Part shown: in pieces, positions 1 through 11,322 of the stretch
How the letters are laid out: the number at the start of each line of letters is the position of its first letter
How positions within the stretch are numbered: position 1 is the stretch's first letter
Position numbers and translations under genes: made by a program
DNA from: Jaminaea rosea
Lineage: Eukaryota > Basidiomycota > Exobasidiomycetes > Microstromatales
DNA: 64,000 nt
NCBI RefSeq assembly: GCF_003144245.1
Contig: NW_020289975.1
Coordinates: 434,001 to 498,000 of the forward strand
Direction: 5' to 3'
Notes under the pieces: generated by a model
Told to the model about the DNA's origin: nothing
Database searches by the model: none
The model's input: the letters and a program-made list of their open reading frames with translations, nothing else

Positions 1-3000
1 ACTCGAGCGCCTACGCAACAGCTGAAAAGCACGTCGAGCCAGTGACGATCAATGAGCTCCTCCTGCGAGGCTGCGCCATCCGCAACACCGAATGGGTCAT
101 CGGCATCGTCGCCTTCACGGGAAGCGACACGAAGATCATGCTCAACTCGGGTGAGACGCCATCGAAGCGGTCGAAGATCGAGAAGGAGACCAATTGGAAC
201 GTCCTCGCCAACTTCGTATTACTTCTCTGCATGTGCGCCATCTGCGCCATTGTTGGAGGGCTTGCTTTTGCTAACACAGCGTCCAGCCGGACCTACTACG
301 AGCCTGGTGCCCTTGACTCGTCTTCCAACGTCCTCAACGCCCTTGTCATTTTGGGCTCGTGCTTGGTTCTCTTCCAGAACATTGTGCCCATCTCACTCTA
401 CATCTCGATCGAGCTGGTCAAGACGGTACAGGCTTTCTTCATTTACCAGGACGCCGATATGTATTACGAGCCGCTGGACCATCCCTGTGTCCCCAAGACG
501 TGAGGACCGAAGACGAAGGCGAATCGGGCGAGCTTTTTGACTGACATTCCATCCTCATCGCGCACGCAGCTGGAACATCTCTGACGACCTCGGTCAAATT
601 GAATACATCTTCTCGGACAAGACAGGCACGCTCACACAGAACAAGATGGAGTTCAAAAAGTGCAGTATCAACGGCGTCTCCTATGGCGAAGGCGTGACCG
701 AAGCCCAGCTCGGCGCCATGAAGCGTGAAGGACAAGACGTCTCTCGCTTCTCCCCAGAGGCCCAAAAGGCGCAGCTGGAAGAGAACAAGCGGGCCATGAT
801 CCAGACGATGACGAGGAGCTACAAGAGTCGATACCTGCGCGAAGACCGGCTCACGCTGATTTCTCACAAGCTCAGCGAGGACTTGGCTTCGGGATCTCCG
901 CCTGATCAGAGGAGAGCGATCATTGCCTTCTTCAGGGCGTTGGCGCTGTGCCACACGGCTCTCACTGACAGGCCAGATGGAGACGACCCATTCACGCTCG
1001 ACTACAAGGCAGAGTCGCCTGATGAAGCGGCGCTGGTCGCCGCTGCTAGGGATGTGGGCGCCGTCTTCCTCAACAAGACCAATCAGCAGGTGAGCGTGCT
1101 GAGGAGAGAGAGTAGTCTAAGAGGGGCGAGCAGCTGACCTTGCACCAACTTGTGCCCGCACACAGGTGGACATTGAAGTCATGGGCCAGCCCGAGCGCTA
1201 CACCCCGCTCAAGGTCCTCGAGTTCAATTCGACCCGCAAGCGCATGTCTGTAATTGTTCGCGAGCCCGAGGGGCGCGTTCTCATGATCACTAAAGGCGCA
1301 GACTCAGTCATATATCAACGCCTACGCAAGGATCATCCCCAAGACCTCAAAGAGTCAACTCAACGTGACCTCGACGAGTATGCCAATGCCGGTCTCCGCA
1401 CTCTCTGCATTGCGTACCGCTACCTGGAGGAGAGCGAGTACATAGAGTGGGCCCGCACCTTCGACGAAGCGGCGGCTTCAACCAGCGACCGAGAGGACAA
1501 GATCGACGATGCCTGCGAAACGATCGAGCACGACTTCACCCTACTGGGAGCGACTGCGCTGGAGGACAAGCTGCAGGAGGGGGTCCCCGACGCAATCGCT
1601 CAGCTGCACGAGGCGGGCATCAAGCTCTGGGTCCTCACAGGAGACAAGATGCAGACTGCCATCGAGATCGGTTTCTCCTGCAATCTGCTCAACGCGGATA
1701 CCGAGGTGATGATCATCTCTGCTGACCATGAGGCGGGGACTCGTTCGCAGATCGAAGCGGCTTGCAACAAGATTGCAGCTGCGGGGAGGCCGATTCTGGT
1801 GGAGAAGAAGAAGAGTAACAGCAGGGGCTTGGGAGGAAAGCGCAAGTCGACGATTGGATTCGAGCCTACCCCTGAGGCGATTGCTGCTGCCGGGCCAACG
1901 GGGAAGACGAGCTATGCCGTTGTCATTGACGGAGACACACTGCGGTACGCCTTGGACCCAGCGCTCAAGCCTCTCTTCCTGGCATTGACGACGCAGTGCG
2001 AGACAGTCGTCTGCTGCAGAGTCAGCCCTGCGCAGAAGGCTTTGACGGTCAAGCTGGTCAAGGACGGCAAGAATGCGATGACGCTCGCGATCGGAGATGG
2101 CGCCAATGACGTATCGATGATCCAAGAGTGCGTACAATGCGCGGAGAAGACTATGAGCAAGCAGGCGGTCTGACCTTCTCTCTCTACTAAATTTGTCCCG
2201 CAGAGCACACTGTGGCATCGGTATCGCAGGCGTCGAGGGCGCGCAAGCGTCCATGTCAGCAGACTACGCCATCGGTCAATTCCGCTACCTAACTAAGCTT
2301 CTCCTCGTCCACGGCCACTGGTCCTACGTCCGTATCGCCGACATGCACAAGGTCTTCTTCTACAAGAACGTCATCTGGACCTTTACGATGTTTTTCTTTC
2401 AGCTCTACTGCGACTTCAACGCAACCTACCTCTACGACTACACCTACGTGCTCCTCTACAACCTGGTCTTCACGTCGCTGCCCGTCATTATCCTCGGCGC
2501 GCTCGACCAGGATTGCAATGCCAAGGCGCTCCTCGCGTTTCCGCAAACGTACATGCGCGGAATCAAGGGGCTGGAGTACACGCGAACTCTCTTCTGGCTC
2601 GCAATGCTGGACGGCATTTACCAGTCGTGCGTATGCTTCTTCGTTACCTACGCCTGCTGGTCCTTCTTCCCCGTCGTATCGGCGGACGGCCATTCAATGG
2701 ACGGAATCTGGATCTTTGGCACGACTATCGGAGCTGGAGCAGTCATCTCTGCCAATCTCTACGCAGGTTTGGCCATGCGCTACTGGACTAGCTTGGTTTG
2801 GGTGGTGCAGCTCGTCTCTATCCTCTCGTACCTCGTCTGGGCGCTCGTCTACAGCGCGTTCGACGGGACACTGTACACGGACACGGCGTACTGGGCTATG
2901 GGTACCGTCATCTTCTGGTGTCAGATCCTCCTCATCGTCACTCTGTCGCTCCTTCCACGCTTCTTCGCCAAGGCGTGGCGCACCAGCTTCATGCCTACGC

Positions 3001-3797
3001 AAGTCGACCTAGTGCGCGAGAGCTGGATCAAGGGCGACCTGAAGCAGAAGCTTGGCCTCAAGGAGAAGCCAGACGCGAGCCTTACTGATGTCGAGACGGG
3101 CAATGATGTCATCCGAGAGGAGCCGTACCGTAGTCGCTCGCGCTCATCAATGCGCGGCGCTGGTGGCAATGATAGTGGCGAAAGTGGCGGCATGTCGACG
3201 TCACCCTCGTGGGAAACGGCGGACACGACGCAGCGTCAATTGCGCAACTCGAAGATGTGGCATGACGGGCGCGGTACAAGGATGAGCTACTATGACCCGG
3301 ATATGCTCGTTGGCGAGCCAGGCAGTGGACCCTCGTCGCGAAGAACGTCGCGTACGCCTGAGTCGCTGGGCCAGGAGGCCTTTAGTAGCCATCACCAGCA
3401 GCATCAGCCGGAGCAGTACGAGCGACAGCAACGGCCCACTCGTGCGGATCACGCGACGCCCATTCCTCAGATCAACATCCAGCGAGCTAGCGGCGCGAGC
3501 TCCAGCTTCTACCCTTACCGCCAGTCAGCGGAGTACAGCGATGAGGAGGACGACGAGGAGGACAGAATTGGTCACAATGGCGCTGGAAGGAGTAGGGTGG
3601 CGCTCGTCGATGAGAATGGCAACGTGCGCGGCGAAGAGTACCGTCAAGCCGGGTACCGAACCCAGCCACGCCGCGACCAGCATCACGACGATGACGAGCT
3701 GGAGGAGGATGATTACGATCACATGCGCGAAGTCAGCGACATTTCGTGGCATACGGCGGATGGTGAAGATGGAGGATCAGGCGGTGTCGCGAGATGA
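1..3797 (+). CDS. DNF1: P4-type phospholipid flippase, Dnf1-like (5' truncated)
   Basis: P4-ATPases flip phospholipids from the outer to the cytosolic leaflet at the plasma membrane and in endosomes or Golgi, usually with a Cdc50-type partner. Four exons join in frame: 1-499, 570-1089, 1166-2127 and 2204-3797, giving 1190 residues in the window; the N-terminal cytosolic part and first membrane segment lie off the left edge. Visible are the P4 signature PISL (about 388-399), the phosphorylation motif DKTGTLT (from 616), the KGAD nucleotide-binding motif (about 1294), the hinge GDGAND (about 2093-2110) and the C-terminal transmembrane helices. The segment after DKTGT (MEFKKC..NGVSYG) resembles Dnf1/Dnf2 rather than Drs2 or Neo1; this is my recognition, not a search. 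The tail from about 3060 is long, acidic and disordered. The last intron has a textbook CTAA branch site at about 2186-2190. Confidence 0.93.
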
Positions 3798-4339
3798 TCG
3801 CAATGACGGCGTTCAGCTGTCGCTATTTTATTCCTCAAGACGACTTCATTTGACCTTAACTTTTACCCATTCATCAACGGACTCTGTAATGTAGCGCTAC
3901 GAGTGGTGCGGCGCCCCCTCTTTTCTTTCCTTTTCTTCAGTTCATCTCTTTTGTCCCACCTTTACTACTTCTCCCTTCCTCCTCTGGCCCTTACCCTTTG
4001 TAAATGCGAAACACCACAGCGGTATCGATCTTGACGTTGCGCCCAGACGCGGGCTCGGCTCAGTCAGTGGCCAACCAACACTTTTGCCCGCCCTCGTGAG
4101 ACGCGACTCGACGGCGGCGGAGGTGCGGAGATGAAATGTGAGCGAGGTGGACACGCGGGCCGAGGGCGGGAGGCGGGGTGCGATGTCGAGGACCGATGAG
4201 TTCATGACGGCAATTCTCCTCTTGCTCTCGCTCCTTTGCATCATACGACTGCCACGACAGCTTTCTCTCATGCCGCTCTCACCACAGCGCCCATTACTGC
4301 TCTGAGAGAGCAGAGCATCAATCACTCGAGATAGCCCAA
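3798..4339. other. Intergenic: flippase 3' end and promoter of CaaX protein gene
   Basis: 542 bp without a supported gene. It is pyrimidine-rich at about 3915-3990 (runs of CTTTC and CCTC) and otherwise unremarkable. It should hold the flippase 3'UTR and the promoter and leader of the gene that starts at 4340. No tRNA or repeat was seen. Confidence 0.5.
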
Positions 4340-6259
4340 ATGGCAGCAGCCACGTCAGCCTCATCGGCAACGACATCGACTCCACTCCACGACCCCTTGA
4401 GACCAGCGGCACCATCGGTAGTCAATGCAGGCAATGCAGTACCCTGGGATGAGCAGGTAGTTCCTGCTCTACGCAAGCGCCTTGAGGCAGAGAGTGCTCA
4501 GCTGGCTGAGCGGATCAAGGGGAGTACACATCGAGGTGGAGCATATCCGAGGGGGCCAGGCGCAGCATTTCCTAGCCAAGATGCAGGGCGAGACGTGCAT
4601 TCTTCCTCTTCGTCGTCGACGAGCGGCAGTGGAGTTCGTCGGGCCCCAAGCCAGGGCTCACCTGCTCGAGCAGCGGGCAGCAAGATAGACATGGCCACTG
4701 CACGTCAACGCGCGAGGTCCATCAGGGACCGAAGGGACGGCAGCGCCCCCATCTCTGGACGAGGAGGAGCATACAATGGCCAGGCGCAAATCCAGAATGA
4801 ACAATACTCCTACAATAGCAGCGTGAACGGCATTGGCAATTCAGCAAGCCTAGGTCGCACAAGCTCCAAGCTTGGCCCTTCAACACGCAGTGGCGCTCTC
4901 CTTGCCTCATCGTCCTCCACTGGCTCGGCCCTCTTCCCCTCTGATGAGCATCACCAAGACCAAGATGCCGCTTCATCCTCCTCGTACTACTCGCGAGGTA
5001 GTCAGCGACCCATCACTGGTTCTTCAGTCTCCTCGATTAGAACCAGGACTCAGTCAACACCCATGCAGTACATGGGTCCATCGTCATCTTCGACGTCTGC
5101 CTCGGCGAGATACGCCGCCGCTGCCAATGCCGTTCCTCCGATACCCCCCAATGGCGCTGAAAGCAGTGGCCCGCAGACGACGAGAACTACTGCTGTGCCA
5201 AGACAACGGGTGCAGGCGCATGAAGAGAGCAACCGCTCCGGCCAGTCGCAACGACCAAATGGGCAGGGAGGTCGCAACAGCAATGTGGAGATGGAATCAC
5301 CTGTAGTTGAAAGCAGCAAGTACGGGGAAGCCATGGCGCCTCGCTGGCCTTCCTCCCGTCAGCAGCCATTCCTCCCCGCAACGACAGCGGCAAAGCAGCG
5401 ATCTGCGACAGTCGATGCAAGCCAGCAGCATCGTCTCCAACCAGACCCCCCATCTGACTCATCCCAATTACCACCATCAACCAGCGACCCCCTCCTCCTC
5501 CACTCGCCCCTGAGCAATCATGTCACTCAACCAATCTCGCGCTCGACTCGCGCCGTCACTGAGCCTCCGACGGGTTCCACACCATGGGACTGGGACGAGG
5601 TCCTCCCGCCCACGATTGCGCGTCGTGTAGCACAAGAAGAGCTGCTGAAGAGAGACCCAAGCCTGCAGGGCGTGGAAGAATTGATCGATACGTGGGACAA
5701 GAGTGGGAAGCCACTGACTCAGAAGCGTATCAGGGAGCTGTGCGAGGAGAGGGAGAGGAGGGAACGCGGAGAGGACATGGGAGAGGAACCAGGGAAAGCA
5801 GAGGAAGAGGGCAGTGCATGGCCAACAGCAGAGGGCGATAGTCTTGCGGAGATGAGCTCTTCCTTTGACAGGACGGCGAGCAACAGGCAGGTCAGACTCT
5901 CCTCGCTCGTTGATGGGATGGGCTTCGGCCCGGCATCTTCCAGCCCTGCGAGGGGTGACGGGAAGAGTAGCATAGCAGCAGGTGCAAGCCCGCAGAGCGG
6001 GGACCTTGTGAACTTCCAAAGCCAGCGAACGCAGCAGCAGAGGCAGGTCACTCCGCAGCGCGAGCCTTCTCCGAATGGACATGGGTGGCAGCAAGGGCCT
6101 CAGCAGCAACAGCGAGCCACAGTCAATGGCCATCAACCAACTTCAGCGCCGACGTCATCAGCAGCAGCGCCGGTGTCAGCAACGAGCGGCAAGCATCAAA
6201 AGCCAGGCAAGGACGACTCGCACGATGCAGGATGCTGTGCCAAGTGCCTTGTCATGTAG
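4340..6259 (+). CDS. Disordered protein with C-terminal CaaX box and duplicated PWD element (unknown function)
   Basis: Single exon, 639 residues. I do not recognise the family. Most of the chain is Ser/Gln/Pro/Arg-rich low complexity. Two short ordered elements stand out: PWDEQVVPALRKRLEAE at residues 35-51 and a related PWDWDEVLPPTIARRVAQEE at about 414-433; both read PWD-x-V-x-P followed by basic residues. The second is followed by a charged helix to about residue 480. The protein ends DAGCCAKCLVM: the last four residues form a CaaX box (C-L-V-M; Met at the end favours farnesyl transferase in the known rule), and two more cysteines just upstream could be palmitoylated. I infer a membrane-tethered adaptor or polarity protein. 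It is tail-to-tail with the GPI mannosyltransferase gene. ATG at 4340 is the first in frame. Confidence 0.85.
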   Translation: MAAATSASSATTSTPLHDPLRPAAPSVVNAGNAVPWDEQVVPALRKRLEAESAQLAERIKGSTHRGGAYPRGPGAAFPSQDAGRDVHSSSSSSTSGSGVRRAPSQGSPARAAGSKIDMATARQRARSIRDRRDGSAPISGRGGAYNGQAQIQNEQYSYNSSVNGIGNSASLGRTSSKLGPSTRSGALLASSSSTGSALFPSDEHHQDQDAASSSSYYSRGSQRPITGSSVSSIRTRTQSTPMQYMGPSSSSTSASARYAAAANAVPPIPPNGAESSGPQTTRTTAVPRQRVQAHEESNRSGQSQRPNGQGGRNSNVEMESPVVESSKYGEAMAPRWPSSRQQPFLPATTAAKQRSATVDASQQHRLQPDPPSDSSQLPPSTSDPLLLHSPLSNHVTQPISRSTRAVTEPPTGSTPWDWDEVLPPTIARRVAQEELLKRDPSLQGVEELIDTWDKSGKPLTQKRIRELCEERERRERGEDMGEEPGKAEEEGSAWPTAEGDSLAEMSSSFDRTASNRQVRLSSLVDGMGFGPASSSPARGDGKSSIAAGASPQSGDLVNFQSQRTQQQRQVTPQREPSPNGHGWQQGPQQQQRATVNGHQPTSAPTSSAAAPVSATSGKHQKPGKDDSHDAGCCAKCLVM

Positions 6260-6468
6260 CATCCTTCGTGGCGATGATCTCTTCTTTGCTCTTCTCCGCA
6301 CCTCAGCTCGTCCGGGACAGTGGTATACCTTTGTGCTTCATTCTTTCTTCTTCGCCTTTCATCATTTCAATCCTTTCAGCCTAATATCATGAGATGTGTA
6401 CACGCATGATCATGTGAAGGCGATGCGAATCCGATTGTGACAGATAAGGGTAGTACGATTCCTCATTC

Positions 6469-8757
6469 TCACTGCTCAACATTCTGCGTGACCGCACCTG
6501 TACTGCTGACACGCATAACCTGCAATGCAAGTCCACCTCTCAACGCCTCAAACGCTGCAGTGCCTCTTTGCATCCAGCCCACGCCGACCAGCCCTCTCCT
6601 CACCATCGCGCGCTCGTATCTCGCCTTGATTAGCTCCCACGCCTCGCCCAGATGATCAGCATCGAGGTGCGGAGAGAAGGAGGCAAGATGCTCCAGACGC
6701 CCTCTGCCCTCCAGCGTGGGTACCAATGGATCCAACGCCCAGGCTGGGGCGACGAGGAGCTGGTGATGCTCAGCTGAGGCTGCCTCCTCGTGCAAGCGCT
6801 GTATCTCGAGAAGCGGATCAGCTTGCGAGGAGTGGTCATGCACGCTGACTCGCACCTGGACGTGATCACCGTTACTGCCTTCAGCCGGCAGAGGCAATGC
6901 CAAGAGGTGTCGCGGAGGCATGAAAGCCCGCCAGAAGTGGATGTCTACCTGCACTGGACCCGTCTTGCCCTCGCTGTCAGGGAACCAGTCTGACGACGAC
7001 GACGAGGATACGGTGGGCCCAGCTGTGGCATTCGTCGCCTGCACGAGATGGTCTTGCAGAAGGTGCACCTCCTCCCCCACCCTGAGCAAAGCGGGAGCAA
7101 CGCCTCCCTGATGGGCAAGGGAGAAGAAGATCACCATTCCGGCTGCTTGCAGCAAGTGCAAGGTCATCAGGATGGGTCGTAGGAGGGAGCGGCTGCTGCG
7201 CAATTTCCGCTGCGGCTTTCCCTCGGCTGTTGAGGAAGATGGTCCATTGGAGTCGTCCTCATCTCCGGAATCGCTACCCAGCACCACCAGCAAGATAGCC
7301 GGCGCTACCAGAGGCAAGAGGAAGCGTGGCTCCTGGTGCGGCTGGGACGACAAAATTGCGAGGCAGAGAGCAATGGTGCAGAGACTGAGCATACCCAGTG
7401 GGAAGGAAGCCTGCTCCTGCTCCGTTGCCCTCTGCCTCCTTGCCGGTCCAAATGAGCCTAGTTGCTTGACCATAGCCGTACAGCAACCCAGCCAAAGCGC
7501 TGCAGAACCTACAATCATAGGCGCGTTGACGCCTACATGCAACCAGCGTGGGTGCAAGCCATGCTGTGCGAGGTTCTCTTCCCTCATATTGTAGCGCAGT
7601 GCATTCCATGGCGCGACCGTCAACGGCCAGGAAGAGAGGTTTGCGAGCCGATTGAGGACGGGCGTTATGCCCATCCGCTCAAAGAGGAGGCTCAGGGAGA
7701 CGTACTGGGTGGCAGAGCCAGATGCTGCATGTGCTGCTTTTTGGATAACGAGGCGGTAGTATACCGTATCGTAGAGTACGTGAGCGAGGGAGCAGAGCAG
7801 GAGACCGTTGAGGGAGTCAGAGAGTAGGATGAGGGCTTTGAGGGGGCGACGCAGCGATGCTGGCGTCATGGACACGTCTTCGTTGTCTGCTACTGTCGTT
7901 CTAGCCGTAGCCAAGCCGGACAGGCGCCACACAAGCCCAATGTAGTACACGCCCAGCGGTGCCGCAAAGACCACAAAAGTAAAGCGGGAGAAGGTGCCCA
8001 GCGCTACCAGGAACCCCAACAAGGAGGAGATGGCCGACCAGAATGAAAGGCTGCGGTCTTGTCCTGTTATTGTATTCCATTGCTCTACTTCTCGATGCAG
8101 CTGTTGTACGAGGACGAAGCAGACACAGAGGATGGCCGCCTCGACATTATTGGTCAAGGAACGGAGGGCGAAGCTGAGCGTCGCGCCGCTTGAGGCGTAC
8201 AGAAGGAGGGCGGTCGAAGCGCGGCCCTCATTGAGCTTGATGGATCTTGAAGATGAGTAGAGGAGCGCGGCCAAACAGCAGTCCACCAGTATGCTCAGCG
8301 CAAAGCTGGTAAGTCGCTGCGTAATGAAGAGCGTCCACCCGTCAACGCGTTCCTCACTCAACCACTTGAGCAAGACGACTGGCAGATTGAAGAGCTTGAC
8401 GCTAGCCATAGAGCGGCAAGGAGAGGTTGGATCGAACTCCCATGTCTTTACGGCTTGCAGCTGGTCAGAGAGGGCAGCCTCTGGCCCTTGGAAGTATTCG
8501 TCTGGGTGGATGTACCCAGTGCCGAATATCGCGAGGGCGAGGCGTAGGGCAACCAGCAGGCCGTAGAGTGACCAGGCTGTTCGTGTTTTCATGCTGGCAT
8601 CGCTTGGATTGAGAGGAGCCTGACAGAGGCTTGACGCCTCCTCCTTATATGCGCTTTGTGAGAGGCTTGCTTCGACTTGCCTCAGTGGATAGAGAGAGGA
8701 AGATGCGGAGCTGCCTTTGCCCTCGAGCCGGGTGGACGCCGATGTCTCCGTCTCCAT
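6469..8757 (-). CDS. SMP3: GPI mannosyltransferase 4 (SMP3/PIG-Z type, GT22)
   Basis: An ER-membrane enzyme of glycosyltransferase family 22 that adds the fourth, side-branching mannose to the GPI anchor precursor, using dolichol-phosphate-mannose. Single exon. The GT22 signature HPDEYFQ (8488-8508, read on the minus strand) sits just after the first hydrophobic segment, as in the family, and is followed by a WEF..P.RS-like stretch. Further on, the element with NLAQHGLHPRWLH is characteristic of the SMP3/PIG-Z branch rather than PIG-B or ALG9/12. Several hydrophobic helices follow. Start choice: ATG at 8757 (good context, G at -3 and +4) gives 762 residues. ATG at 8592 would place the first helix at the N terminus as in many relatives, but a three-codon uORF overlaps it. 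No ATG lies further upstream in the open frame. Divergent from She9, with 111 bp between the start codons. Confidence 0.85.
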   Translation of the reverse strand: METETSASTRLEGKGSSASSSLYPLRQVEASLSQSAYKEEASSLCQAPLNPSDASMKTRTAWSLYGLLVALRLALAIFGTGYIHPDEYFQGPEAALSDQLQAVKTWEFDPTSPCRSMASVKLFNLPVVLLKWLSEERVDGWTLFITQRLTSFALSILVDCCLAALLYSSSRSIKLNEGRASTALLLYASSGATLSFALRSLTNNVEAAILCVCFVLVQQLHREVEQWNTITGQDRSLSFWSAISSLLGFLVALGTFSRFTFVVFAAPLGVYYIGLVWRLSGLATARTTVADNEDVSMTPASLRRPLKALILLSDSLNGLLLCSLAHVLYDTVYYRLVIQKAAHAASGSATQYVSLSLLFERMGITPVLNRLANLSSWPLTVAPWNALRYNMREENLAQHGLHPRWLHVGVNAPMIVGSAALWLGCCTAMVKQLGSFGPARRQRATEQEQASFPLGMLSLCTIALCLAILSSQPHQEPRFLLPLVAPAILLVVLGSDSGDEDDSNGPSSSTAEGKPQRKLRSSRSLLRPILMTLHLLQAAGMVIFFSLAHQGGVAPALLRVGEEVHLLQDHLVQATNATAGPTVSSSSSSDWFPDSEGKTGPVQVDIHFWRAFMPPRHLLALPLPAEGSNGDHVQVRVSVHDHSSQADPLLEIQRLHEEAASAEHHQLLVAPAWALDPLVPTLEGRGRLEHLASFSPHLDADHLGEAWELIKARYERAMVRRGLVGVGWMQRGTAAFEALRGGLALQVMRVSSTGAVTQNVEQ

Positions 8758-8868
8758 CTCCGCTCGACGTCCAGTCGAGTCGACCGCTTGAGTCTCTCCG
8801 TCCGTGCGAGGAACCAACACTTTTCTACGACTGGGCTCACCCTCCAAGCCTCCCCTCCTTCTTCCTCC

Positions 8869-10162
8869 ATGATGAGGACGATCGCTGGTGTAGCAACCAC
8901 CGTGGGTCGCCTTGTGGCTCCTTGCGCGCTCGCAGGGCCATCAAGATCAGCATATCCTCCTCTGGCACCCTCGATACCACCATCTCCGCTGCGACTTACA
9001 CCGCCGAGACATCTGTCCACCGGCCCGCAACGACACGATGAAGAGCAACGCAAGCCCTCGATCCCCTCTTCACCTCCTCCCAATGCTCTCACCTCTCACA
9101 TTACCACTCTAACTAATAGGCTTCGCACCTCTCTCACAACACATCGATCCCGACTCGAGCCCCGTATACGCTCCTCCTTCTCCAACCTCTCAGATCGGTG
9201 GAACACCTACAGCGGCTACGCTTCCATCGATCTAGCCAAGCAACGAGTGCACGAAGCAGAGCAGCGCCTTGCATCACTCCGTTCTGATCAACAACAAGTC
9301 CGGGAGCGATATGTCTCTGCGGTCTCGCAGCGTGCCTCTTCACAGCGAACGATCAACGACCTCCTCTCCCGGAAAAGCTCATGGAGTGACGAAGACCTCG
9401 TCTCCTACACCAAACTGCTGCGCAGTGAGCATGCAGAAAGCAGGGCAGAGGAAGAGGCGCGCGCTGAGTTCGAGGAGGCAGAAAGGAGGGTGGGAAAAGG
9501 GTGGGACGAGGTTGTGAAGCGGACGTTGGAGCGATACCATGATGAGCAGGTTTGGTCCGATCGAGTGAGGGAGGTCAGCAGCTACACGCAGCTTGCTGCA
9601 GTGGGTCTCAATAGTGAGTTGCAACGCTGATCGTTCAGAGAGGGTCAATCCTCTGACTGACCCTCCCGCTTGCTGATTCGCGCCCACAGTCCTCATCTTC
9701 CTCATCGCCATCTTCCTCGTTGAGCCATTCAAGCGCCGCAAGCTCGCCGAAACATTTGAGACTCGTCTTCTTCGGGGGGAGGAGCAAGGCCGTCTGGCGC
9801 TCGAAGGAGTGATAGCGCAGTTCGAGCAGAGAGTGGGAGAGGTGTCGGAGAAGTTGGTGAAGCTTGATGGTGGGCAAGAGACTTTGCTGGCGGCTGCTGG
9901 TGCTGGTTCAAGGAAAGGCACGAGGGAGGAAAGAATGGATACGAAGGGGAGTGCTACAGTTGTAGCTGCTGCGGACGATGGGCAGGTCACAGTGGAGGGA
10001 GCTCTCGAAGGGGAAGATGTGCTGAGTCGAGCTCGTCGTCAGATACGATGGCTCCATACACCGCGCAGCGATGAGGAGAAGGAGCAACGGCGCATTGCTG
10101 CTGTTGCAGCTGGAGTTGGAACAATTCTTGGAGGATTGCTTGTCGCATTCTGTTCGAGATAG
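8869..10162 (+). CDS. SHE9: She9/Mdm33-like mitochondrial inner membrane protein
   Basis: She9/Mdm33 is an inner-membrane protein of mitochondria needed for normal mitochondrial shape and thought to act in inner-membrane fission. Two exons, 8869-9613 and 9690-10162, join to 405 residues. The N terminus (MMRTIAGVATT.. then Arg/Ser-rich, no early acidic residues) looks like a mitochondrial presequence. A long coiled coil follows (about residues 105-240: RLRTSL.., EAEQRLASLRSDQQQVRERYV..). The splice site falls directly before a transmembrane segment ending in VEPFKRRK, a family hallmark. A second hydrophobic segment (GVGTILGGLLVAF) lies at the very C terminus, so both ends of the domain face the matrix in the accepted topology. 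The intron is 76 bp. The ATG at 8869 has a second ATG right behind it. Confidence 0.88.
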
Positions 10163-10404
10163 CCTCCGCAATAGCATAGAAAGTCAAGGTCTGCTGAACA
10201 TTAGGAAGGTCGTGGTAGTGAGCATCGCGGATAGACAGACACACACAGGCGGCGGAGCAGCGGAGCCTTGTCGGCGTCGGCGCACGAGGGCCGTGTCGCT
10301 CAGTCGATTCTTGACTCGCTCCCTCGGACGGACACAGCGACCCGCGTCGACTTGCTTACTTGCTTCTACCCATCACCACCACTCCTCCCTGATATCAGAC
10401 AAAG

Positions 10405-11111
10405 ATGGCAGCAGCAGGAGCGGGATCAAGCCGCTTTCAGGCATTCATGAACCACCCTGCGGGGCCTAGGACGGGTGAGTTTGCGTTGCGATGATTTGAA
10501 TTGGCCTAAGGCGAGATGAAGAGTTGCGGAGGAAAGGGAGCGATGAGCTTACTGCGCCGCATCCTGCGATGGACGGTCCCTATCGATGACGAGCTATGTT
10601 ACTGACCATATGCCAATCCCTCTGCCTTCGCCATCATTGCCGCTATCGACTCCCTGCTGCCACATCCTCTCTCATGAACACCCTCGATCCTCTTTGGCCG
10701 CATGTCCTCCGCTCGCTCAGTCTTCTTCTGGGCCCCCATCATGAAGTGGTGCCTCGTCGCCGCTGGGATCAAGGATCTCTCTCGCCCACCAGAGAAGCTT
10801 TCCGTTTCTCAAAACATTGCTCTGGCAGCTACGGGCATGATCTGGGTTCGCTACTCCCTCATCATCACGCCTAGGAATGTCAACTTGGCCGCTGTCAACT
10901 TCTTCGTGGGGGCGACCGGAATGGTACAGCTTTACAGGATTTGGGAGTGAGTGTGGCATCAGACGTGGTCAGCATATGCGGTGAAAAGACCTGAATTGCT
11001 GACACCCCGTTCCCTTCACTCTCGCTCGCGCTTCGCAGCCAACGCCGTAACCAGGCGGCTACACCCGTGCAGGCGGCCATTCAGCAGGAGCAGGCGCAGA
11101 AGTCGTCGTAG
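10405..11111 (+). CDS. MPC2: Mitochondrial pyruvate carrier subunit (MPC2-like)
   Basis: A subunit of the inner-membrane heterodimer that imports pyruvate into the matrix. Three exons, 10405-10474, 10721-10946 and 11039-11111, join to 122 residues. The joined N terminus contains the family hallmark FMNHPAGPRTVFFWAP, which is split by intron 1; then come KWCLVAAGIKDLSRPPEKLS and two further membrane helices ending QLYRIW. The tail is short and Gln-rich and ends QKSS. Intron 1 is 246 bp, about three times the local norm; intron 2 is 92 bp. The HPAGP motif and the length mark it as MPC2-class rather than MPC1. It lies 242 bp behind She9 on the same strand, another inner-membrane gene. Confidence 0.92.
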
Positions 11112-11322
11112 TCAGCCTATGCGGGACGCTGCTGCTTGTATCTGTATATTTTGGTCGAGGCGAATCAACATATTCACACACATTGAGGCATTTTGTGCCG
11201 CGTCCATCCACACAAGCATGACGATGCTGAAGCGAGTACAAGTACATTTTCGGCGAGGCGAGGATATGGGAAGGCGAAGACATGATAACGGGAGGGGGGA
11301 TACGGCAAGCGTATGCGCCCGT

